64,000 nucleotides of DNA, taken from the NCBI GenBank assembly GCA_934500835.1, contig CAKSTR010000004.1, forward strand, positions 62,001 through 126,000. The letters run 5' to 3'. Of the stretch, positions 57,541-64,000 are shown one piece after another. Position 1 is the stretch's first letter. Every line of letters starts with the position of its first letter. Under the pieces are notes generated by a model, which made no database searches, had not been told where the DNA came from, and saw only the letters and a list, made by a program, of their open reading frames with translations. Source of the DNA: an uncultured Paracoccaceae bacterium. GTDB lineage: Bacteria; Pseudomonadota; Alphaproteobacteria; Rhodobacterales; Rhodobacteraceae. A program made the translations under genes and the position numbers.

Positions 57541-57705
57541 ATGCTGACCATGATCGAAAACCTGAAAGAAGCCGCCCGCAAACGCGCCGCCTATGTCCGC
57601 ACCCGCGACGAGATCGCCCGGATGCCGCTGGACGTGGCGCTGGATCTTGACATCTATCCCGGCGATGCGGCGAAGATCGCCCGTCAGGCCGTCTACGGCA
57701 ACTGA
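57541..57705 (+). CDS. DUF1127-like small protein
   Basis: A 54-residue basic protein: MLTMIENLKEAARKRAAYVRTRDEIARMPLDVALDLDIYPGDAAKIARQAVYGN by composition, with an amphipathic N-terminal helix and a C-terminal helix typical of DUF1127-related proteins. AAAGAGG precedes ATG 57541 at a good distance; ATG 57532 is too close. DUF1127 proteins in Rhodobacter can be linked to sRNA control of C1 and stress metabolism. The exact family match is uncertain, as the usual LSDRELADIG motif is replaced. Confidence 0.7.
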   Translation: MLTMIENLKEAARKRAAYVRTRDEIARMPLDVALDLDIYPGDAAKIARQAVYGN

Positions 57706-57728
57706 GCAGAGCCGGATCTGCGGATGTG

Positions 57729-57751
57729 AAGGGGCCCCTGCGGCCCCTTTT
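57729..57751 (+). terminator. Terminator after the DUF1127-like gene
   Basis: AAGGGGCC / GGCCCCTT with a 5-base loop and TTTT. It lies 24 bases after the stop and may also serve the convergent coaD. Confidence 0.8.
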
Positions 57752-57769
57752 GCATGTCTGGCCCCGCGG

Positions 57770-58261
57770 CTAGCGATACTTCGCCATCAGCGCATCGCGC
57801 ACCGGATCGGGCACGAATTTCGACACGTCGCCTCCAAGCCGGGCGATTTCCTTCACCAGTTTCGAGGCAATGGCCTGCCGCCGGGCGTCGGCCATCAGGA
57901 AGACCGTCTCGATAGTGTTGTCCAGCGCGCGGTTCATGCCGACCATCTGGAACTCGTATTCGAAATCCGCAACGGCGCGCAGGCCGCGGATGATCACCCC
58001 CGCGCCGACGTCGCGGGCACAGTCGATCAGCAGGTTCTCGAACGGGTGCACCACGATCTCGCCGCCGGTCCGGGCGGTGATCGCGGCGCATTCGGCCTGG
58101 ACCATCGCCACCCGCTCCTCAAGCGGGAACAGCGGCCCCTTGTCGCGGTTGATCGCGACCCCGATCACCAGCCGGTCGACCAAAGCCATGGCGCGCTGGA
58201 TGATGTCGGTGTGACCAAGGGTGATCGGATCGAAGGTGCCCGGGTAAAGTCCGATGCGCAT
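57770..58261 (-). CDS. coaD: Phosphopantetheine adenylyltransferase
   Basis: A 163-residue nucleotidyltransferase that makes dephospho-CoA from 4'-phosphopantetheine, the fourth step of CoA synthesis. The N-terminal YPGTFDPITLGH motif (T/HxGH) and the late FLMADARRQAIASKLVKEIA segment are family hallmarks. ATG 58261 gives the family N-terminus MRIGLYPG. It stands alone, followed by a CBS-domain gene upstream on the same strand. Confidence 0.96.
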   Translation of the reverse strand: MRIGLYPGTFDPITLGHTDIIQRAMALVDRLVIGVAINRDKGPLFPLEERVAMVQAECAAITARTGGEIVVHPFENLLIDCARDVGAGVIIRGLRAVADFEYEFQMVGMNRALDNTIETVFLMADARRQAIASKLVKEIARLGGDVSKFVPDPVRDALMAKYR

Positions 58262-58370
58262 TGGGTTTCTCCGTCTGGTCCCTTGCCCGGCTGGCACGCA
58301 ACAACAGGGCGGGGCGAAGCGCAAGGGCGAAATTCGCCATGCCCCCCCGCGCTTTGCGCCACAGACGGAG

Positions 58371-58802
58371 TCAGAAGCCCTTGATCATGCCTTCCAGCGC
58401 ATCCTTCTCGGCCGCCAGTTCTTCCAGACGCGCCTTGACGACATCGCCGATCGAGATCACCGCCAGCATCCTGTCGCCCTCCAGCACCGGCATATGGCGG
58501 AAGCGGCCGTCCGTCATCTGCTGCAGCACGTCGATGGTCAGATCGCCCGTGCCGCAGCCCACCACCCTGGCCGTCATCAGGCTGGAGACCTTGTCGGCCA
58601 GCACTTCGGCCCCGCGCTTGCCCAACTCGCGCACGATGTCGCGTTCGGACAGGATGCCGTCGCAGCGCGTGCCGTCGCTGGAAACGATCAGCGCCCCGAT
58701 GCGTTTTGCCGACAGGATTTCGGCCGCCTCGGCCACGGTGGCGCCGGGGGCAATGAAGATCACGCCTGCGGATTTGGTTTTCAGGATCTGGCTGACAAGC
58801 AT
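58371..58802 (-). CDS. CBS domain-pair protein
   Basis: A 143-residue protein made almost entirely of two CBS domains (LSAKRIGALIVSS and VLEGDRMLAVISIGDVVKARL). Such proteins bind adenine nucleotides and signal energy status; the target is unknown. It is upstream of coaD with about 110 bases between, probably a separate transcript. Confidence 0.88.
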   Translation of the reverse strand: MLVSQILKTKSAGVIFIAPGATVAEAAEILSAKRIGALIVSSDGTRCDGILSERDIVRELGKRGAEVLADKVSSLMTARVVGCGTGDLTIDVLQQMTDGRFRHMPVLEGDRMLAVISIGDVVKARLEELAAEKDALEGMIKGF

Positions 58803-58857
58803 CGGCTATTCCCTCCGGTGGTTGTCCTTGCAAGCGTCAGGCCCGGGCAAGATTCTG

Positions 58858-59742
58858 TCAAGTGGTTGATTCGAGACGGGTCATTTCGGCCCTCGCCTCA
58901 CGGGTCAACGCCTCGGCAAAGCGGGTCAGACGGGGGACGCGGGCGTCGTCGGCATGGCGGATCAGCCAGAAGGCGCGGGTCAGCCGGACATGACCGGGCA
59001 GGACGCGCGTCAGTTCGGGCGCGGATGGCAGGGCGAAGTCATGCACCACCCCAAGCCCCGCCCCCTGCCGCAGGAAGTTCAGTTGCACCGAGACCGAGTT
59101 CGAGGAGAACGTGACCGGCGGGGCACCGATCTCGGCCAGGTAATCCAGTTCCTTGTCGAAGATCAGGTCGGGGATATAGCCGATGAAGCGGTGATGCTTC
59201 AGATCCTCGGGGCCGCTGACGGGATGCGCCGCCAGATAGCTGCGGCTGGCCGCCAGATGCAGGCGATAATCGGTCAGCTTCTGCACCGTCAGCCGCCCCG
59301 CCGCCGGGCGCGACACGCCGATGGCCATGTCGGCCTCGCGTTTCGACAGGTTGAACAGGCGGGGGAGCGCGACAAGCTGCACCTCGAGTCCCGGGTTGGC
59401 ATCGCAGATCCGCGCGATCACCTGCGGCAGCAGATAGTTCGCGCAGCCATCCGGCGCCCCGAGGCGGATCTGACCGGTCAGCCCCTCCGGCCCGGTCAGC
59501 GTCTCGGCCGCAGCGCGGGCGGCAGTTTCGGCCTGTTCGGCATGCGGCAGAAGCCGGGTGCCCTCATCGGTCAGCACATAGCCCTGCGGCGATTTCTGGA
59601 ACAGGCGCGCGCCGATGGCCTGTTCCAGCCGGGCGATCCGCCGGCCCACCGTGGCCGGGTCGATCTTCAGCCGGCGCCCTGCCCCGGACAGGCTGTCCGA
59701 CCGCGCCACCGCAAGGAACACCCGCAGGTCATCCCAGTCCAT
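58858..59742 (-). CDS. LysR family regulator of mmsA
   Basis: A 294-residue regulator with winged helix (about 3-62, FLAVARSDSLSGAGRRLKIDPATVGRRIARLE; TVGRR in place of the usual SVSRQ) and a substrate-binding-like domain with a short C-terminus. It is divergent from mmsA, 94 bases apart, the standard LysR arrangement. The likely effector is a C3/branched-chain catabolic intermediate. An inverted repeat lies at its start codon. Confidence 0.9.
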   Translation of the reverse strand: MDWDDLRVFLAVARSDSLSGAGRRLKIDPATVGRRIARLEQAIGARLFQKSPQGYVLTDEGTRLLPHAEQAETAARAAAETLTGPEGLTGQIRLGAPDGCANYLLPQVIARICDANPGLEVQLVALPRLFNLSKREADMAIGVSRPAAGRLTVQKLTDYRLHLAASRSYLAAHPVSGPEDLKHHRFIGYIPDLIFDKELDYLAEIGAPPVTFSSNSVSVQLNFLRQGAGLGVVHDFALPSAPELTRVLPGHVRLTRAFWLIRHADDARVPRLTRFAEALTREARAEMTRLESTT

Positions 59743-59743
59743 C

Positions 59744-59759
59744 TTTGCAATCCTGCAAA
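59744..59759. promoter_or_regulatory. Inverted repeat in the lysR/mmsA intergenic region
   Basis: TTTGCA-N4-TGCAAA, a LysR-type T-N11-A-like dyad immediately upstream of the lysR start. It suggests autorepression plus activation of mmsA; no second half-site near the mmsA -35 is clear. Confidence 0.5.
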
Positions 59760-59836
59760 ACCCTTTTGGAGTATTGCCGCTTTGTCTGGCGTTTCCGCAA
59801 GACTAAAAGGGGCGCAGCATTCATCGGGAGGATTCC

Positions 59837-61336
59837 ATGCAAGAGATCGGTCACTGGATCAACGGCAAGCTGGTCGCCGGCAAATCGGGCCGCTTCGCCG
59901 ACATCTACAACCCCGCCACGGGCGAGATTCAGGCGAAGGTCGCGCTGGCTTCGGCGGATGAGCTGAACCACGCCGTGGCCGAGGCCGAGAAGGCGCAAGT
60001 GGGCTGGGCCGCCACCAACCCGCAGCGCCGGGCGCGCGTGATGATGGCCTTCGGCGCGCTGATCAATCAGCACATGGACAAGCTGGCCGAACTGGTCGCG
60101 CGGGAACACGGCAAGACCATCCCCGACGCCAAGGGCGATGTGCAGCGCGGGCTGGAAGTGGTCGAGGTCTGCATGGGCGCCCCGGCCATGCTGAAGGGCG
60201 AGATGACCGACAACGCCGGCCCCGGCATCGACATCCATGCCATGCGCCAGCCGCTTGGCGTCGTCGCGGGCATCACCCCGTTCAACTTCCCGGCGATGAT
60301 CCCGCTGTGGAAAATGGCCCCCGCCCTTGTCAGCGGCAACGCCATGATCCTGAAACCGTCCGAGCGCGTGCCCTCGACCAGCCTGTTCTTTGCCGAACTG
60401 CTGAAGGAAGCCGGGCTGCCCGATGGCGTGTTGCAGGTGGTGAACGGCGACAAATCAACCGTGGACGGCATCCTTGACCATCCGGTCATCCAGGGCGTGG
60501 GCTTTGTCGGCTCGACCCCGATCGCGCAATACATCTACGGCCGCGCCGCCACCAACGGCAAGCGCGCGCAATGCTTCGGCGGCGCCAAGAACCACATGAT
60601 CATCATGCCCGATGCCGATCTGGACAAGGCGGCGGATGCGCTGATCGGGGCCGGCTATGGGGCTGCGGGCGAACGCTGCATGGCGATCTCGGTCGCGGTG
60701 CCGGTGGGCGAGAAGACGGCCGATGCGCTGATCGACAAGCTGGTTCCGCGGATCGAGAAGCTGAAGGTCGGCCCCTATACCGCCGGCAACGATGTGGACT
60801 TCGGGCCGCTGATCACCAAACAGGCGCAAGAGCGCGTGCTTGGCCTGATCAACTCGGGCGTCGAGCAGGGTGCGAAACTGGTGGTCGATGGCCGCGGGCT
60901 GCGCATCCAGGGCTATGAGCAGGGCTTCTTCGTCGGCGCCACCCTCTTCGACAACGTCACCACCGACATGGACATCTACAAGCAGGAGATCTTCGGGCCG
61001 GTGCTGTCCACGGTGCGCAAGGCCAGCTATGAGGACGCGCTGAAGCTGGTCATGGACAATGAATACGGCAACGGCACCGCGATCTTCACCGCCGATGGCG
61101 ACACCGCCCGCGACTTCGCGTCCCGCGTGAATGTCGGCATGGTCGGCATCAACTTCCCGATCCCGGTGCCGCTGAGCTATTATTCCTTCGGCGGCTGGAA
61201 ACGGTCTGCCTTCGGCGATCTGAACCAGTATGGCCCGGATGCCTTCCGCTTCTACACCAAGACCAAGACGGTGACCTCGCGCTGGTTCTCGGGGATCAAG
61301 GAAGGCGCCTCGCTGAACTTCAAGGCGATGGACTGA
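59837..61336 (+). CDS. mmsA: Methylmalonate-semialdehyde dehydrogenase (CoA-acylating)
   Basis: A 499-residue aldehyde dehydrogenase of the MmsA/IolA type, which turns (methyl)malonate semialdehyde plus CoA into propionyl- or acetyl-CoA with CO2. Catalytic Cys281 (AAGERCMA), GFVGSTPI (NAD) and PFNFPAMIPLWKM are present. It acts in valine, thymine and beta-alanine breakdown. In DMSP degraders the DddC enzyme is an MmsA homologue acting after acrylate, so this could serve dddP. GGAGG lies 8 bases before ATG. Confidence 0.94.
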   Translation: MQEIGHWINGKLVAGKSGRFADIYNPATGEIQAKVALASADELNHAVAEAEKAQVGWAATNPQRRARVMMAFGALINQHMDKLAELVAREHGKTIPDAKGDVQRGLEVVEVCMGAPAMLKGEMTDNAGPGIDIHAMRQPLGVVAGITPFNFPAMIPLWKMAPALVSGNAMILKPSERVPSTSLFFAELLKEAGLPDGVLQVVNGDKSTVDGILDHPVIQGVGFVGSTPIAQYIYGRAATNGKRAQCFGGAKNHMIIMPDADLDKAADALIGAGYGAAGERCMAISVAVPVGEKTADALIDKLVPRIEKLKVGPYTAGNDVDFGPLITKQAQERVLGLINSGVEQGAKLVVDGRGLRIQGYEQGFFVGATLFDNVTTDMDIYKQEIFGPVLSTVRKASYEDALKLVMDNEYGNGTAIFTADGDTARDFASRVNVGMVGINFPIPVPLSYYSFGGWKRSAFGDLNQYGPDAFRFYTKTKTVTSRWFSGIKEGASLNFKAMD

Positions 61337-61350
61337 CCGGACGCGAGGGA

Positions 61351-61430
61351 GCGGGGGTTTCACACCCCCGCGGGCGAATGACATCATTCGCCCTTCCCCC
61401 GTGGGATATTTGCGGACAGAAAATGGGGAG
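61351..61430. repeat. Dispersed intergenic hairpin repeat, copy 4 (divergent)
   Basis: Hairpin GCGGGGG / CCCCCGC (61351-61371), then a second stem GGGCGAATG / CATTCGCCC (61372-61393), then the tail core CCCCCGTGGGATATTTGCGG. It is the most diverged copy and has an extra stem. It follows mmsA by 14 bases. Confidence 0.65.
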
Positions 61431-61455
61431 GGCTGCGGCTCTCCCCATTCCCGTT

Positions 61456-62892
61456 TCACACCTTCGCCTGGCCCATGCGCAGCGCGTAATAGACCGCGCC
61501 GCCGATGGCGACACCGAAGAACCAGCCATAGGTGCCCCACCAGCCCGGCAGGACGGTGGTGAAGGTCGGCAGGATCGACGAGAAGATGATGCCGGCCCCG
61601 AGGGCGATGAAGGCCTTGACGTGCCAGCCGTTCTGGAACCGGAACTCGCCATGTTCCTGATAGAGCGCGTTCACGTCGATCCGGCTTTTGCGGATCAGGT
61701 AATAGTCGACCATCATGATCCCGAAGATCGGACCCATGGTGGAGCCGATGAAGTTGACGAAATTCGCCGCCCCCGTCTCCCACGGCGACCACGGGAAGAG
61801 CGCGAGGCTGATCAGCGCCGCGATATAGCCGCCGCCCTTGAAGCTGATCTTCGAGGGGAAGACGTTGGAGAAGTCGAAGGCGGCCGAGACGAAGTTCGCC
61901 ACCACGTTGATGCCAAGCGTGGCCACCGCGAAGGTGAGGGCTGCAAGGATCGCCAGGAACAGGCTGTCGAACTTGGCCGAGATCTGCTCGGGGTGGATCA
62001 GCACCTCGCCATAGACCGAATAGGCGGCCGTGGTGGTGACGCCCGCGACAAGGCAGAAGGCCAGCAGGTTGACCGGCAGGCCCCAGAGGTTGCCCTTGCG
62101 CAGGGCCTTCTCATCCGTCGCATAGCGCGAGAAGTCGCAGAAGTTGAGGTAGAGTGCCGCGAAATAGGTGATCCAGGTGGCCGCAACGGCGGCAAGGGCG
62201 GCAAAGCTGCCCGGGGCCGCGGTGACTCCTGCCCCCGCGGTGGCGGCGATCAGCACGTCCTGCGGGATCTCGGACCCGAAGGAGAAGGTGCCCGCCTTGA
62301 TCACCAGATAGACCGCCAGCACCAGCATGACGATCCAGACCGCCGGACCGGCCCAGTCCTGGAAGCGGCGCACCGTCTCCATCCCGTTCTGGATGATCAG
62401 AAGCTGCGCGCCCCAGACCACCAGAAAGCAGATGAACATCAGGCTGGAATGGCCAAGGAAGGTGCTGGTCTGGTGGAACTCCAGCAGGGCGGGGCTGCGG
62501 ATCAACAGCGCCACCAGCGCGCCCGCCGCGGCCGCCGTCTGCGCGCCATACCAGAAGCAGGCGACAACGGCGCGGATCAGCGCCGGGGCATTGGCCCCGA
62601 ACGTGCCGAAGGAGGCGCGCGCCAGCACCGGAAAGGGCACGCCGGTGCGCACCCCGGCATTGCCGACCAGCGACATCAGGAAAAAGATCACCAGAGAGCC
62701 GATGCCGATGGCAATCACGAAATTCAGGAAACTGCCGCACAACAGAAACAGGCTGGCGGCAAGATAGTAGCCCCACAGGCTGTGAACGTCCGATGTCCAG
62801 ACGTTGAAAATCGAAAACGCGCCCCACTTTCGTTCGGTGGCAGGCGCCAAATCCTCGTTGTGCAACGAGGGTGACGGGTTGACGAGTGTCAT
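61456..62892 (-). CDS. NCS1 family nucleobase/allantoin-type permease
   Basis: A 478-residue membrane transporter of the nucleobase:cation symporter-1 family (Mhp1/PucI type), with about 12 hydrophobic segments. The family pattern NEDLAPATERKWGAFSIFNVWTSDVHSLWGYY near the N-terminus is strongly diagnostic. Substrates of relatives are purines, cytosine, allantoin or hydantoins; the specificity cannot be read. It is convergent with mmsA and divergent from no known gene. An AT-rich run lies upstream of its start. Confidence 0.92.
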   Translation of the reverse strand: MTLVNPSPSLHNEDLAPATERKWGAFSIFNVWTSDVHSLWGYYLAASLFLLCGSFLNFVIAIGIGSLVIFFLMSLVGNAGVRTGVPFPVLARASFGTFGANAPALIRAVVACFWYGAQTAAAAGALVALLIRSPALLEFHQTSTFLGHSSLMFICFLVVWGAQLLIIQNGMETVRRFQDWAGPAVWIVMLVLAVYLVIKAGTFSFGSEIPQDVLIAATAGAGVTAAPGSFAALAAVAATWITYFAALYLNFCDFSRYATDEKALRKGNLWGLPVNLLAFCLVAGVTTTAAYSVYGEVLIHPEQISAKFDSLFLAILAALTFAVATLGINVVANFVSAAFDFSNVFPSKISFKGGGYIAALISLALFPWSPWETGAANFVNFIGSTMGPIFGIMMVDYYLIRKSRIDVNALYQEHGEFRFQNGWHVKAFIALGAGIIFSSILPTFTTVLPGWWGTYGWFFGVAIGGAVYYALRMGQAKV

Positions 62893-63065
62893 GACTGTCC
62901 CTTCCAGTTCTGGATCGGCGGCCCCCGTTTGCCGGGGGTCCTGCCGTGGGTCCAGCTAGCGTGCATTCAAAGACCGAAACAATGCAGGCAATCGCGATAT
63001 GATTTTTCGTGATTTTTTGAAAAACCTGTAGAAATGAATCGGAAATGGCTGCTGTCTGGCCTGTC

Positions 63066-63860
63066 TCAGGCCGCGGAAACCAGCCGGCAGGGCAGGAAGG
63101 TTTCCACCCTCACGCTTTCGCCTTCGAAGGTGCAAAAGCTGGCTTCGGGCACCTCGGTCCAGCCGCCTTCGTCCGCCTCAAGCGGTTCTGACACCACCGC
63201 CATGCCCTGACGGATGTCGGACCAGCGATGATAGAGACTGGGCGCGGCCTCATCCGTGGCGTAGCGCACAGCGTAAAGCCGCAGCCCGTCCGACAGCGCC
63301 GCCGTCATCCGCAGATGCGGCGCCGCACCCTTTTCGCGCGCCAGGCGGATGAAACGGGCCGAGGCGCGTTCCAGCGCGCCGCGCGGATCGTCATCCAGCC
63401 CTTCGGCCACGGCGGCCAGGAACAAGGCCTCGGAATCGGTCGCGCCCTTGCGGTAAGGGTAAAGGTGATCGGGCACCATCATGTCGGCGTCACGGCGGAA
63501 CTTCTCATATCCGCCGATCTGGCCGTTGTGCATGAAGCTCCATGCGCCATGCACGAAGGGGTGACAGTTGTTGCGGCTGGTGGCCGTGCCGGTCGAGGCC
63601 CGGACATGTGCCAGAAACAGCCCGGATTTCACCTGCGCCGTCAACGACTTGAGGTTCGGGTCCGACCAGGCCGGCATCACATCGCGGTACAGCCCGGGTT
63701 CGGGCCGATCACCATACCAGGCGACGCCGAAGCCGTCGGCATTGATGGCGGTGTGGCATTGCGTGGCGCAATGGGACTGGTGGATCAACGAATGGCCGGG
63801 GCGGCTGACGATCTCTTCCAGAAAGATCGGCGCCCCGGAATAGGCGGCCCAACGGCACAT
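63066..63860 (-). CDS. Class II glutamine amidotransferase
   Basis: A 264-residue Ntn-type amidotransferase (YafJ/EgtC-like). Cys2 (MCRWAAYSG) is the likely nucleophile after Met removal; HVRASTGTATSRNNCHPF and FMHNGQIGG are family hallmarks. No synthetase domain is attached, so it works alone or with a partner. EgtC of ergothioneine synthesis is one family member, but no egt genes are visible here. An AT-rich, hairpin-rich region follows its start. Confidence 0.9.
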   Translation of the reverse strand: MCRWAAYSGAPIFLEEIVSRPGHSLIHQSHCATQCHTAINADGFGVAWYGDRPEPGLYRDVMPAWSDPNLKSLTAQVKSGLFLAHVRASTGTATSRNNCHPFVHGAWSFMHNGQIGGYEKFRRDADMMVPDHLYPYRKGATDSEALFLAAVAEGLDDDPRGALERASARFIRLAREKGAAPHLRMTAALSDGLRLYAVRYATDEAAPSLYHRWSDIRQGMAVVSEPLEADEGGWTEVPEASFCTFEGESVRVETFLPCRLVSAA

Positions 63861-63896
63861 CAGTCCTGCCTCATGTCTTTAGCCACCGGTTTGGCA

Positions 63897-63958
63897 CCTG
63901 TGCTGATTTTTCTGGAGAGTAGCACGGATCAGCACAGGCTGGCGTGAAATTTCACGCC
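63897..63958. other. Two adjacent inverted repeats upstream of the right-edge gene
   Basis: CCTGTGCTGAT (63897-63907) pairs with ATCAGCACAGG (63928-63938) around a 20-base loop. Immediately after lies a perfect palindrome GGCGTGAAATTTCACGCC (63941-63958). They are between the amidotransferase start and the next gene's end, and may be a terminator plus operator. Confidence 0.5.
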
Positions 63959-63965
63959 GGGCACC

Positions 63966-64000
63966 CTATTCGCCGACCTCTTCCACCACCACCAGATCCC
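63966..64000 (-). CDS. Partial gene at the right edge (C-terminal fragment)
   Basis: Only the last 10 codons are visible, reading DLVVVEEVGE then stop on the minus strand (stop 63966-63968). The gene continues beyond base 64000. Nothing about its identity can be said. Confidence 0.4.
   Translation of the reverse strand, partial: DLVVVEEVGE

Overview
This 64 kb window is a chromosomal segment of an alphaproteobacterium of the Rhodobacter/roseobacter group (Rhodobacterales, Paracoccaceae-like). The evidence is GC near 65-70% with strong GC3 bias, gene orders typical of that group (yceD-rpmF-plsX-fabH-ihfA-merR; scpA-scpB-nagZ-SPOR-argS; zapA next to tkt and two gap genes; divergent efp/epmA; LysR/mmsA), an IalB-like protein, a DddP-type DMSP lyase, and the dispersed GC-hairpin intergenic repeat seen in this family. 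It holds about 72 protein genes (one cut by the right edge) and one tRNA-Pro(GGG). I see no rRNA, CRISPR array, insertion sequence or prophage.

Layout. 1-9.9 kb: an EF-G-like GTPase with an altered switch II, the DMSP lyase dddP, a membrane-anchored endonuclease/exonuclease/phosphatase protein with its TetR regulator, purB, a stand-alone fliG homologue, aroB-aroK. 10-16.5 kb: a one-helix micro-protein and a secreted protein, xerD, a CorC/HlyC protein lacking its DUF21 membrane domain, a HerA-like ATPase, a candidate sRNA and ialB. 16.6-21.7 kb: an envelope block (KAS II-like synthase, ACP, LpxD, L,D-transpeptidase, DUF882 endopeptidase-like protein). 21.8-23.1 kb: a lower-GC two-gene cassette (TerB-like membrane protein plus a small membrane protein), the best candidate for an acquired, uncharacterised system. 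23.2-30 kb: rlmE-ppx, a one-carbon cluster (PF13769-type protein, MetF-like protein, methyl-THF-binding methyltransferase), olsB, msrB, bamE.

30-45 kb: lipid and translation genes, IHF alpha, tRNA-Pro, two-domain dCTP deaminase, scpAB, nagZ, argS, ccmE, epmA/efp, a SpeE-like methyltransferase, murI. 45-58 kb: a LysR regulator, an intergenic region with a second sRNA candidate, purL, bolA-TM-grxD, mliC, zapA plus a coiled-coil partner, tkt, a DUF808 protein, and two GAPDH paralogues separated by a micro-ORF. Their promoter regions carry palindromes of the TGTTAGCGCTAACA type. 57.5-64 kb: a DUF1127-like micro-protein, coaD, a CBS protein, LysR/mmsA, an NCS1 permease, and a class II glutamine amidotransferase.

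Themes. Most of the window is core metabolism. The links worth following are C3/C1 metabolism (dddP, mmsA, the MetF-like/pterin methyltransferase pair), envelope remodelling (LpxD-ACP-KAS, L,D-transpeptidase/DUF882), and a regulatory layer around central carbon genes: GAPDH paralogues that differ at the cofactor-selecting residue, shared operator-like palindromes, and an upstream region duplicated between a DUF1127-like gene and an sRNA candidate. All assignments come from reading sequence and motifs; no searches were run.
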